A DNA stretch of 64,000 nucleotides from Bacteroides muris (ex Afrizal et al. 2022) (GTDB taxonomy: Bacteria; Bacteroidota; Bacteroidia; Bacteroidales; Bacteroidaceae). The stretch covers positions 62,001 to 126,000 of the forward strand of contig NZ_SRYZ01000002.1 of NCBI RefSeq assembly GCF_004793475.1, read 5' to 3'. Positions 45,062-53,356 of this stretch are shown here, one piece after another. Positions within the stretch are counted from its first letter, which is position 1. The number at the start of each line of letters is the position of its first letter. A model generated the notes under the pieces. That model made no database searches. It was given only the letters and a program-made list of their open reading frames with translations, and was not told where the DNA came from. The position numbers and the translations under genes are program-made.

Positions 45062-46132
45062 TTATATTTTTGTCCCTTCCAATAGCTTCAGATACATCTC
45101 TATCGCTTCTTCAATCTCTTTGATAAAGATGAATTCGTCGGCAGTGTGTGAACGGGCGCTTTTTCCCGGTCCCATCTTCAGAGAAGGGAAGGGCATCAGT
45201 GCCTGGTCGGACAAGGTGGGTGATCCGAAGGGAGTACACCCCATGGCAATAGCTTTTTGCACTACCGGATGCTCCGGGGCTACGTGCGAGGAGCTTAACC
45301 GGAAGGAGCGGGCTTTGGCTTCACACGTGATGTGTTTCCGTATTTCATCAAATAGCTCTTGATTAGTATAACACTCGTTGCTGCGGATGTCTACGACAAA
45401 AGTACAACGGTCGGGAATGACGTTATGCTGTGTGCCGGCATTTACCATAGTTACACTCATTTTCACGGGGCCCAGCAGGGAAGATTCTTTGGGGAAATGG
45501 TAATCACGAAACCAGGCAATATCGTCCAATACCTTATATATGGCATTGTCCCCTTCGTTTCGGGCAGCATGTCCCGATTTTCCGGTAGCAGTTACATCCA
45601 GCACCATCAAGCCTTTTTCTGCAATGGCAGGTTGCATCTCCGTCGGCTCGCCTACAATGGCAAACTGTATGGGGGGCAGTTCCGGTAGCACGCACTCTAT
45701 TCCACCTTTGCCCGAAACTTCTTCCTCGCACGAGGCAAGATATATCAGATTGTAGGCCTGGGTGGTGCGGCACAGCGTGAGGAACACTTGCAGCAGGCTG
45801 ACAACACTTGCTCCGGCATCATTGCTGCCCAGCCCGTAGAGCTTTCCGTTACTTTCCAGCGTGGGGGTAAAGGGGGCTTTCCGCCACCCGTTGACGGGTT
45901 TTACGGTGTCGATATGCGAATTCAGCAGCAAGGTCGGTTTCTTTAGGTCAAACATCGGGCTGAGGCACCACACATTGTTGCCTTTACGTCCTGTTGCCAT
46001 GCCTTGCATCTCGATATAGTCTTGCAGATAATCCGCCGCTTTCTCCTCGTCGCGGCTCAGGGAAGGAATGGTTATCAGTGATTTGAGCAATCCGGTTGCT
46101 TCGGAAGTTAAAGTCGGTATATCGTAAATCAT
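45062..46132 (-). CDS. M20 family deacylase (ArgE-like)
   Basis: A 356-residue metallo-hydrolase. Metal ligands are visible in LNSHIDTV and GLGSNDAGASV, and the catalytic Glu pair in ASCEEEVSGKGG; the dimerisation domain contains TGKSGHAARNEGDNA. It resembles ArgE. In Bacteroides arginine synthesis runs through succinylated intermediates, so the natural substrate may be N-succinylcitrulline or N-succinylornithine rather than the acetyl form. No other arg gene is nearby, and the sequence alone does not prove the substrate. Confidence 0.82.
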   Translation of the reverse strand: MIYDIPTLTSEATGLLKSLITIPSLSRDEEKAADYLQDYIEMQGMATGRKGNNVWCLSPMFDLKKPTLLLNSHIDTVKPVNGWRKAPFTPTLESNGKLYGLGSNDAGASVVSLLQVFLTLCRTTQAYNLIYLASCEEEVSGKGGIECVLPELPPIQFAIVGEPTEMQPAIAEKGLMVLDVTATGKSGHAARNEGDNAIYKVLDDIAWFRDYHFPKESSLLGPVKMSVTMVNAGTQHNVIPDRCTFVVDIRSNECYTNQELFDEIRKHITCEAKARSFRLSSSHVAPEHPVVQKAIAMGCTPFGSPTLSDQALMPFPSLKMGPGKSARSHTADEFIFIKEIEEAIEMYLKLLEGTKI

Positions 46133-46240
46133 ATTCAGTAAATAAATAATCCAGCTGCAAACTTACGAATAAAAAACGGAAAGGAGCACCCATATTGAAT
46201 AATTACCCGTTAATATCGAATTAGTTTCAAATGAAACCAC

Positions 46241-46248
46241 TACCTTTG
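46241..46248 (+). promoter_or_regulatory. -7 element of the acyl-CoA ligase gene
   Basis: TACCTTTG matches TAnnTTTG, 26 bp before the ATG at 46275, and excludes the in-frame GTG at 46248 as start. Confidence 0.5.
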
Positions 46249-46274
46249 TGCCGTATTTATCAATATCAAAAGTT

Positions 46275-48080
46275 ATGACTTATCATCATTTGTCTGTTCT
46301 GGTGCATCGCCAGGCAGAGAAGTATGGAGACAAAATAGCCCTGAAATATAGGGACTATGAAACTGCGCAATGGATACCCGTCTCATGGAAGGAGTTCTCG
46401 CTGACTGTACGCCAGACTGCCAATGCCATGGTAGCTTTGGGAATAGAGCCACAAGAGAACATAGGTATCTTCTCGCAGAATAAACCCGAATGTCTCTTTA
46501 CCGATTTCGGTGCATTTGCCAACCGGGCGGTGACCATACCTTTGTATGCCACCAGTTCACCGGCACAGGCACAATATATTATCAACGATGCACAGATACG
46601 CTATCTGTTTGTGGGCGAGCAGTTTCAGTATGATGCCGCTTTCAGTGTGTTCGGCTTCTGCCACTCCCTGCAGCAGCTCATTATCTTCGACCGTGCTGTG
46701 GTGAAAGACCCGCGCGACATGACTTCCGTCTATTTCGATGAATTTATGGCAATGGGTGAAGGATTGCCGCACGATGCCGTTGTAGGGCAACGTACCTCAG
46801 CCGCTTCGGACGACGACCTCGCCAATATCCTTTATACTTCCGGCACTACCGGTGAACCGAAAGGTGTCATGCTCCATCATTTCAATTATCGGGAAGCTTT
46901 CCGCATCCATGATATCCGTCTGCCTTTCATGACAGACCGGGATGTTTCCATGAACTTCCTCCCGTTGACGCATGTGTTCGAGAAAGCATGGACCTACCTC
47001 TGTATCCACCGGGGTGTGCAGGTCTGTGTCAATCTGCGTCCGCAGGATATCCAGACTACTATTAAAGAGATACGTCCCACGCTGATGTGCAGTGTGCCCC
47101 GTTTCTGGGAGAAGGTCTATGCCGGCGTGCAGGAGAAGATTGCCCGGGAAACCGGCTTGCGTAAGGCTATGATGCTGGATGCCATCAAGGTGGGCAAGGC
47201 GCACAACATAGGCTATTTGCGTTTAGGCAAAAAACCGCCTATGATGCTCCATTTGAAGTATAAGTTCTACGAAAAGACCATTTATGCCCTGCTGAAGAGG
47301 ACGATAGGCATCGAGAACGGAAACTTCTTCCCTACAGCCGGTGCTGCCGTGCCCGATGAAATCTGCGAGTTCGTACATTCGGTAGGCATCAACATGGTGG
47401 TAGGTTATGGCCTGACGGAGTCTATGGCTACCGTATCCTGCTTCCTCAACGAAGGGTATGAGATTGGTTCCGTAGGTACGGTAATGCCCGATGTGGAGGT
47501 GAAGATCGGCGAGAACAACGAGATACTTCTTCGTGGTAAGACCATCACTACCGGCTACTACAAGAAACCGGAGGCAACGGCTGCTGCCATTGACGGTGAC
47601 GGATGGTTTCACACGGGTGATGCCGGTTATCTGAAGGACGGACAACTGTATCTGACGGAACGCATCAAGGACTTGTTCAAGACCTCCAACGGAAAATACA
47701 TTTCGCCGCAGGCATTGGAAACGAAGCTGGCCATAGACCGCTACATCGATCAGATTGCTGTCATTGCCGATGAGCGTAAGTTTGTTTCAGCTTTGATAGT
47801 TCCCGTTTATGGCTTTGTGGAGGATTATGCCAAAGAGAAAGGCATTGCATACGGCAATATGGATGAGTTGTTGCAACATCCCAAGATACAGGCGTTGTTC
47901 CGTGCCCGTATCGATACCTTGCAGCAGCAATTTGCCCATTATGAGCAAGTGAAGCGTTTCACGCTTCTGCCCGAACCATTCAGTATGGAACGCGGTGAGC
48001 TGACGAACACGCTGAAGCTGAAACGTTCTGTTGTGGCAAAGAACTACAAAGGACTGATTGATAGGATGTACGAAGAATAG
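46275..48080 (+). CDS. Long-chain acyl-CoA ligase (AMP-binding)
   Basis: A 601-residue adenylate-forming enzyme. The P-loop-like motif YTSGTTGEPKGVMLHH is near residue 190, then VGYGLTESMA, GDGWFHTGDAGYL and the hinge TERIKDLFKTSNGKYISP. It activates fatty acids to acyl-CoA through an acyl-AMP intermediate, and is of the FadD15 or long-chain type seen across Bacteroidetes. Single-gene unit with a terminator at 48102-48155. The start is the ATG at 46275. Confidence 0.9.
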   Translation: MTYHHLSVLVHRQAEKYGDKIALKYRDYETAQWIPVSWKEFSLTVRQTANAMVALGIEPQENIGIFSQNKPECLFTDFGAFANRAVTIPLYATSSPAQAQYIINDAQIRYLFVGEQFQYDAAFSVFGFCHSLQQLIIFDRAVVKDPRDMTSVYFDEFMAMGEGLPHDAVVGQRTSAASDDDLANILYTSGTTGEPKGVMLHHFNYREAFRIHDIRLPFMTDRDVSMNFLPLTHVFEKAWTYLCIHRGVQVCVNLRPQDIQTTIKEIRPTLMCSVPRFWEKVYAGVQEKIARETGLRKAMMLDAIKVGKAHNIGYLRLGKKPPMMLHLKYKFYEKTIYALLKRTIGIENGNFFPTAGAAVPDEICEFVHSVGINMVVGYGLTESMATVSCFLNEGYEIGSVGTVMPDVEVKIGENNEILLRGKTITTGYYKKPEATAAAIDGDGWFHTGDAGYLKDGQLYLTERIKDLFKTSNGKYISPQALETKLAIDRYIDQIAVIADERKFVSALIVPVYGFVEDYAKEKGIAYGNMDELLQHPKIQALFRARIDTLQQQFAHYEQVKRFTLLPEPFSMERGELTNTLKLKRSVVAKNYKGLIDRMYEE

Positions 48081-48101
48081 AACTTTGTTTTTTTGTTTAT
48101 A

Positions 48102-48155
48102 ACCGTCCGACCTGGGATGAAGCTTTTTCATTCCAGGCCGACGGTCTGTTTTTTA
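48102..48155 (+). terminator. Terminator after the acyl-CoA ligase gene
   Basis: ACCGTCCGACCTGGGATGAA (48102-48121) pairs with the arm TTCATTCCAGGCCGACGGT (48127-48145) with a few mismatches and is followed by six T. Confidence 0.82.
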
Positions 48156-48360
48156 TCTCCTTCTTCTGAACAGAAAGAAACTCCCCTCCCTGCACGCAAG
48201 AAACTAATCATCTTTTGTCGCGTTGCCGGGGAGGAGTTCTCTTGTAGATAATGAAAGTCTCACTCTTAGGCGAGGGAGAGAAGGGGGATGCCGTAATCTG
48301 CTTAAAACCATGCAATAAAGCACCGGTTCTGCCAGCAGCCCAAAATTCTCTCCTCCCCCA

Positions 48361-48914
48361 TTACCGGTATCGTTATTTCAGCTGAAGGCAATGAACCGAT
48401 TATCGGAACTTCCGTATTGGTAAAAGGAAGCACTACCGGAGGCGTAACAGATTTAGACGGCAAATTCACTGTTACAGATGCGCCCGCAGGTGCCACGACA
48501 CTGCAAGTGTCTTTCGTAGGTATGATAACACAAGAAGTTCCCATCACTCCGGGAACGATAAGAGTCATATTAAAGAATGATGCCAAGCTGCTGGATGAAG
48601 TGGTGGTAATGGCATTGGGTATTGCAAAGAAAGAAAAATCACTGACTTGCTCTACTCAAGTGGTGAACGGTGACGAATTGGCACGCGTGAAAGACCTCAA
48701 CATGATGAACGCGTTGGCCTGTAAGATGGCAGGTGTGCAGATCAATAAGAGTTCATCCGGTTTGGGCGGTTCTTCAGAGATTATCCGTGGTAACTGTTCT
48801 GTAAGCGGAAGTGGCCAGCCGTTGTATGTGATAGACGGTGTATCGTTCGGTTCCTCCACCGATGAAAGTACGGCAACTATCTTTACGGCGATGTCGTTTC
48901 TGGATGGGATGTGA
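48361..48914 (+). pseudogene. SusC N-terminal fragment
   Basis: A frame without a signal peptide reads a carboxypeptidase-like domain (EPIIGTSVLVKGSTTGGVTD). The SusC junction (LLDEVVVMALG) and part of the plug (GVQINKSSSGLGGSSEIIRG, PLYVIDGVSFG) follow, and then it stops. Both the N-terminus and the barrel, some 800 residues, are missing. It is a leftover of a deleted TonB-dependent transporter gene. The preceding 200 bp (48156-48360) show only G/C-rich inverted words. Confidence 0.82.
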
Positions 48915-49048
48915 CAATGGTAGACAAGGATTTTTCTAAGAAATGAAAGCTTTTTCGGTACCTTGTCTTTTGAATGGTCTGGGCACGGATTCATCTTCTA
49001 TACCACGACTTATTGAACTGATAGCTGCGAAATTATGCGTTTTTTTCA

Positions 49049-49056
49049 TACCTTTG
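49049..49056 (+). promoter_or_regulatory. -7 element of prfB
   Basis: TACCTTTG matches TAnnTTTG, 71 bp before the prfB ATG. The leader-repeat element fills the transcript between them. Confidence 0.5.
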
Positions 49057-49084
49057 CCGTCCGAAGTCGGATTGATAATACCAA

Positions 49085-49125
49085 CTTCAATCGTCAAATC
49101 GTAAATTGTCAAATCGTAAATAGAC
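49085..49125 (+). repeat. Leader repeat before prfB
   Basis: TCAATCGTCAAATCGTAAAT followed by TGTCAAATCGTAAATAGAC ends 2 bp before the prfB ATG. It has the same words and the same position as before dut and dgt. Confidence 0.7.
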
Positions 49126-49127
49126 TC

Positions 49128-50243
49128 ATGATTACCGCAGAACAACTGAAAGATATCAAAGAACGTACCGAAGCGTTGAACCGCTATCTGGACATTGAAG
49201 GAAAGAAGATACAAGTGGAAGAAGAGCAGCTTCGCACCCAAGCTCCCGGTTTTTGGGACAATCAGAAGGCTGCCGAGGCTCAGATGAAGAAGGTGAAAGG
49301 CCTGCAACAATGGATTTCCGGCTACAATGAGGTGAAGACTTTGGCCGATGAAGTGCAGTTGGCCTTCGACTTTTACAAGGACGAACTGGTGACTGAGGAG
49401 GAAGTGGATGATGCCTATGCCAAGGCAATCGCTGCCGTCGAAGCCCTCGAGCTCAAGAACATGCTTCGCGAGGAAGCCGACCAAATGGACTGTGTGCTGA
49501 AAATCAACTCCGGTGCCGGTGGTACGGAAAGCCAGGACTGGGCAAGCATGCTGATGCGTATGTACCTGCACTATGCCGAGACTCACGGCTACAAGGCTAC
49601 CATTGCCAACCTTCAGGAAGGAGACGAGGCAGGTATCAAGACTTGTACCATCGAGATTTCCGGTGATTATGCCTATGGTTATCTGAAAGGTGAGAACGGT
49701 GTGCACCGCCTGGTGCGTGTTTCGCCCTACAATGCCCAGGGTAAGCGTATGACTTCTTTTGCATCCGTGTTTGTCACTCCTTTGGTAGATGATACCATCG
49801 AGGTGAATATCGAACCTGCTCGCATGTCATGGGATACCTTCCGAAGCGGTGGCGCCGGTGGACAGAACGTCAACAAGGTAGAATCCGGTGTCCGTCTGCG
49901 CTATCAGTACAAAGACCCCTATACGGGTGAGGAAGAAGAAATCCTGATTGAAAATACCGAAACACGCGACCAGCCTAAGAACCGCGAGAATGCTCTCCGC
50001 CTTCTCCGTTCCATGCTCTACGATAAGGAACTCCAGCACCGCATGGCCGAGCAGGCCAAGGTGGAAGCCGGCAAGAAGAAAATCGAATGGGGTAGCCAGA
50101 TTCGTAGCTACGTCTTCGACGACCGCCGCGTGAAAGACCACCGCACCAATTTCCAGACCAGCGACGTGAACGGTGTGATGGACGGAAAGATAGACGGCTT
50201 CATCAAAGCTTACCTGATGGAATTCGCGGGAAGCGGAGAATAG
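49128..50243 (+). CDS. prfB: Peptide chain release factor 2
   Basis: A 371-residue class-1 release factor for UGA and UAA. The GGQ motif lies in SGGAGGQNVNKVESG, and the stop-codon tripeptide reads SPY where most RF2 proteins have SPF. I start at ATG 49128 (MITAEQLKDIKERTEAL). The frame is open from there, with no internal UGA, so the programmed +1 frameshift found in many prfB genes is absent. It has its own promoter and a leader repeat. Confidence 0.95.
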   Translation: MITAEQLKDIKERTEALNRYLDIEGKKIQVEEEQLRTQAPGFWDNQKAAEAQMKKVKGLQQWISGYNEVKTLADEVQLAFDFYKDELVTEEEVDDAYAKAIAAVEALELKNMLREEADQMDCVLKINSGAGGTESQDWASMLMRMYLHYAETHGYKATIANLQEGDEAGIKTCTIEISGDYAYGYLKGENGVHRLVRVSPYNAQGKRMTSFASVFVTPLVDDTIEVNIEPARMSWDTFRSGGAGGQNVNKVESGVRLRYQYKDPYTGEEEEILIENTETRDQPKNRENALRLLRSMLYDKELQHRMAEQAKVEAGKKKIEWGSQIRSYVFDDRRVKDHRTNFQTSDVNGVMDGKIDGFIKAYLMEFAGSGE

Positions 50244-50286
50244 CATGTTCCCCTCCTGAATGCTATTACACTGAGTATTTCCGATA

Positions 50287-50347
50287 AACTGACTGATTAA
50301 AGTTCCCCATTCTTAATAAAGATGGGAAACACTTTAATCAGTCAGTT
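50287..50347. terminator. Large perfect hairpin after prfB
   Basis: AACTGACTGATTAAAGT (50287-50303) is the exact reverse complement of 50331-50347, a 17-bp stem. Inside it CCCAT/ATGGG pairs again. A second perfect 8-bp hairpin (AGCGGATG, 50379-50386, with CATCCGCT, 50392-50399) follows. These may end or protect the prfB transcript. Confidence 0.65.
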
Positions 50348-50399
50348 ATTGAATCCGGAGGTTCTGATGTTCGGAAGCAGCGGATGAAGAACATCCGCT

Positions 50400-51255
50400 A
50401 CAACAGAGAACAAATCTGTTAACAATAGGAACAAAATCCCTTTTACGGCAAAGGAAGGCATTTCTTCTAACTAATCCCCAAACCCCTAAAAGAAATCAAA
50501 ACGTTTACTCCCGTCATCATAATAATAGAGATATAATACCAAACTTGGTGTTCTATATTTATAGTAAACAAGCATAAAACAGACATGCCCAATATGAAAA
50601 AATGGAATATATAGATAATATCAAATATGATACAGTTCTTATTTTATAAGACTTTGATAGTAGGAGACATGATATACATATAAGTAATAAAGTCATTATT
50701 ATAGTCCCCAATCCAAAATTATGACACTGTCCAAAATTTTGTGTAAATGGAAACAGGATTTAGCTGTAAGTTTGTTCTTATATGGCGGTGTGTACAACGC
50801 GCGGATGGAAGAGCTTGGCTCCGTCCTTGTTCTCTTTCGTGGATTGAATAGTTTTGTAAAGTACTGGCATAATTCTAAATGTGTTTGATTTGAATAATTT
50901 CGTGTTCTGTGTATTAAGCTTAACGACATTGCAAAGATACGGCAATTTTTTTCTCCGATGGGGCTTTTCGGGGCAAGGCGTTCCACAAAACGAAAACTTT
51001 TTCCCGGACGCTTGCCTGCTTTCACACCTGCATTATTCATAGCGGGGAGTTAAAGGCCGATAGTATAGCCCATCAGCCGGAGTACCGGCTTCTAACTCCT
51101 AAGCCCGAAGGGCGATAACTCCTTCCAACTCCCGATAACTCCTCTGAATGAAAAAGCCGTGCAGAATTGCGGAAAATTCTTCCCCTTTCATTTGCATTCT
51201 TCCCGAATTTGCCTTTACTTTGTTCATCGTTGAACTTTAAACTAAAAAACACGCC
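50400..51255. other. Gene-poor stretch with insertion-sequence debris
   Basis: No convincing gene is seen. From 50400 to 50700 the DNA is A/T-rich and featureless. At 50718-50745 GACACTGTCCAAAATTTTGT and its flank resemble an IS256-family terminal repeat, without a transposase or a matching second end. From 51093 to 51145 the word TAACTCCT recurs at 51093, 51116 and 51136. An open frame on the minus strand (50699-51040) has an odd, arginine-rich composition and no recognisable domain; I do not call it. Confidence 0.45.
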
Positions 51256-51390
51256 ATGGGAAAAAGTAAAAAGAAAGCAATGCACAGCCAGAAGGAAGAG
51301 CAGCAGGCCAAGGAAGTGATGCTGACGATGGGAGTGATAGCCATTGTGCTGGTCATCGCCATGTTTGTGGCCTATTCTTACTGGGGCTGA
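51256..51390 (+). CDS. 44-residue single-pass membrane protein
   Basis: A short frame: a Lys/Gln/Glu-rich cytoplasmic start (MGKSKKKAMHSQKEEQQAKE) followed by one clear membrane helix (GVIAIVLVIAMFVAYSYW) and a stop. Composition and topology are protein-like, and it is only 19 bp from the CYTH gene, suggesting one unit. Function is unknown. Confidence 0.55.
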   Translation: MGKSKKKAMHSQKEEQQAKEVMLTMGVIAIVLVIAMFVAYSYWG

Positions 51391-51409
51391 TAAAACCATC
51401 GGAAACAAC

Positions 51410-51877
51410 ATGCCGCAGGAGATAGAACGGAAATTCCTCGTAACGGGAGAATACAAGTCGCAAGCCTATGCACAGAGCCGCATCGTGCAGGGATACATCA
51501 GTAGTGCGCGTGGACGGACGGTGCGGGTGCGCATCCGTGACGGACGGGGATTCCTCACCATCAAGGGTGCGTCCAACGAATCGGGAACCAGCCGCTACGA
51601 GTGGGAAAAGGAAATCCCATTGGACGAAGCGCGGGAACTGCTGAAACTGTGCGAACCGGGCATCATCGACAAGACCCGCTACCTGGTTCGTAGCGGACAG
51701 CATACTTTTGAGGTGGACGAGTTCTATGGCGAGAACGAGGGGCTGACCGTGGCCGAGGTGGAACTCTCCTCGGAGGACGAGCCTTTCGTGAAACCCGCTT
51801 TCGTCGGAAGGGAGGTGACGGGAGACGCCCGTTACTATAACTCGCAACTGATGAAGCACCCTTTCACCACATGGTAG
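51410..51877 (+). CDS. CYTH domain protein (probable triphosphatase)
   Basis: A 155-residue protein with the CYTH signature EIERKFLV at the N-terminus, then RVRIRDGRGFLTIKG, WEKEIPLDEA and EVDEFYGENEGLTVAEVEL, which line the triphosphate tunnel. Small bacterial CYTH proteins mostly hydrolyse tripolyphosphate or similar; some make cAMP. I start at ATG 51410, because the longer frame from 51344 overlaps the small membrane protein gene. It lies 34 bp before the MgtC-like gene. Confidence 0.85.
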   Translation: MPQEIERKFLVTGEYKSQAYAQSRIVQGYISSARGRTVRVRIRDGRGFLTIKGASNESGTSRYEWEKEIPLDEARELLKLCEPGIIDKTRYLVRSGQHTFEVDEFYGENEGLTVAEVELSSEDEPFVKPAFVGREVTGDARYYNSQLMKHPFTTW

Positions 51878-51911
51878 CAAACCAATTGTACGCCGTACTT
51901 GTTTAATCGTC

Positions 51912-53207
51912 ATGGAGAAACTTTACGACTACCTGCCGAGAGAATTGGTCACTTTCCTTCTGGTCACCGTATTCTCTTTACTCATCGGGCTTTCACAGCG
52001 GAAAATCAGCTTGAAGCGCGAAGGGGAGACTACGCTTTTCGGCACCGACCGTACCTTCACCTTCATAGGCATTCTGGGCTATCTGCTCTATATGCTCGAC
52101 CCTGCGGATTATCGTCTGTTCATGGGAGGGGGAGCCGTGCTGGGACTGTTGCTCGGGCTGAATTATTACGTGAAGCAGTCACAGTACCATGTGTTCGGAG
52201 TAACTACCATCATTATTGCGCTCATCACCTATTGCATAGCCCCCATTGTGGCCACGCAGCCGTCGTGGTTCTACGTCATGGTCATAGTGACCGTCCTGCT
52301 CTTCACCGAGCTGAAGCACACCTTCACGGAACTGGCCCAGCGCATGAAGAACGATGAGATGACAACGCTTGCCAAGTTCCTTGCCATCAGCGGCATTATC
52401 CTTCCGATGCTGCCCGACAAGAACCTCATTCCCGGCATCAACCTGACGCCCTACAGCATTTGGCTGGCCACGGTGGTCGTGTCGGGCATTTCCTATCTTT
52501 CCTATTTGTTGAAGCGCTACGTCTTCCGTGAATCGGGTATTCTGGTTTCGGGCATTGTGGGAGGCTTGTACAGCAGTACGGCCACTATTTCCGTATTGGC
52601 GCGAAAGAGCCGCAAGGCCTCTGCGCAGGATGCTCCCGAATATGTGGCAGCTATGTTGCTGGCGGTCAGCATGATGTTCCTACGTTTCCTGATATTGATA
52701 GGCATTTTCAGTTGGGACACGTTGCTGGCTGTCTATCCCTATCTGCTGATTATGTCGCTGGTGACGGCCACCGTGGCATGCTATCTGCATTCCAAGCGGA
52801 AACGGACGGACGACGGCACGCAGGCTGAGGAAGAAGAGGAGGGCAGTAACCCGTTGGAGTTTAAGGTGGCGCTGATTTTTGCCATACTGTTTGTGGTGTT
52901 CACTATCCTGACCCACTATACGTTGGTGTATGCCGGCACGGGCGGACTGAACCTGCTCTCCTTCGTTTCGGGCTTCAGCGACATCACTCCTTTCATCCTG
53001 AACCTGCTTCAAGGAACGGGCAGCGTGGCAGTGCCGGTGATTACGGCTTGCACCATGCAGGCTATTGTCAGCAATATAGCGGTAAACATGTGCTACGCAT
53101 TGTTCTTTGCCGGTGGGAAAAGCCCTTTGCGCCCGTGGATATTGAGGGGAATCGGCTGTGTTATTGCCGCAAACATCTCTCTGTTGCTGTTTTTCTATTT
53201 TCTCTAA
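51912..53207 (+). CDS. MgtC/SapB-DUF4010 family membrane protein
   Basis: A 431-residue polytopic membrane protein with about 12 hydrophobic segments. The N-terminal part resembles MgtC/SapB (LLIGLSQRKISLKREGE, GTDRTFTFIGILGYLL) and the C-terminal part matches DUF4010 (GLYSSTATISVLARKS). A charged loop rich in Glu lies near residue 305. Function is unproven; MgtC relatives affect magnesium stress. It is probably cotranscribed with the CYTH gene. Confidence 0.8.
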   Translation: MEKLYDYLPRELVTFLLVTVFSLLIGLSQRKISLKREGETTLFGTDRTFTFIGILGYLLYMLDPADYRLFMGGGAVLGLLLGLNYYVKQSQYHVFGVTTIIIALITYCIAPIVATQPSWFYVMVIVTVLLFTELKHTFTELAQRMKNDEMTTLAKFLAISGIILPMLPDKNLIPGINLTPYSIWLATVVVSGISYLSYLLKRYVFRESGILVSGIVGGLYSSTATISVLARKSRKASAQDAPEYVAAMLLAVSMMFLRFLILIGIFSWDTLLAVYPYLLIMSLVTATVACYLHSKRKRTDDGTQAEEEEEGSNPLEFKVALIFAILFVVFTILTHYTLVYAGTGGLNLLSFVSGFSDITPFILNLLQGTGSVAVPVITACTMQAIVSNIAVNMCYALFFAGGKSPLRPWILRGIGCVIAANISLLLFFYFL

Positions 53208-53264
53208 ATTGCTGTCTTTTTGCTTTTTTAACTCCGAGAATCTCGTAAATGTATGGAAAGAGGT

Positions 53265-53272
53265 TATTTTTG
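53265..53272 (+). promoter_or_regulatory. -7 element of the beta-barrel gene
   Basis: TATTTTTG matches TAnnTTTG, 85 bp before the ATG at 53357. Confidence 0.4.
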
Positions 53273-53356
53273 CCAAACCTATTGTGACAAAATCGGAATT
53301 AGAAACGTCTAATATCAAGATAATAAACAAGAATAGTCACTAAAACAAAAAATGTA

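Noticed and set aside
49035-49127. Longer prfB start
   Set aside because: The frame upstream of ATG 49128 is made of the leader repeat and runs over the -7 element, so it is not coding.
50699-51040. 113-codon minus-strand frame after prfB
   Set aside because: It is Arg/Lys/Ser-rich with no domain and overlaps an IS256-like end; more likely insertion-sequence debris than a gene.
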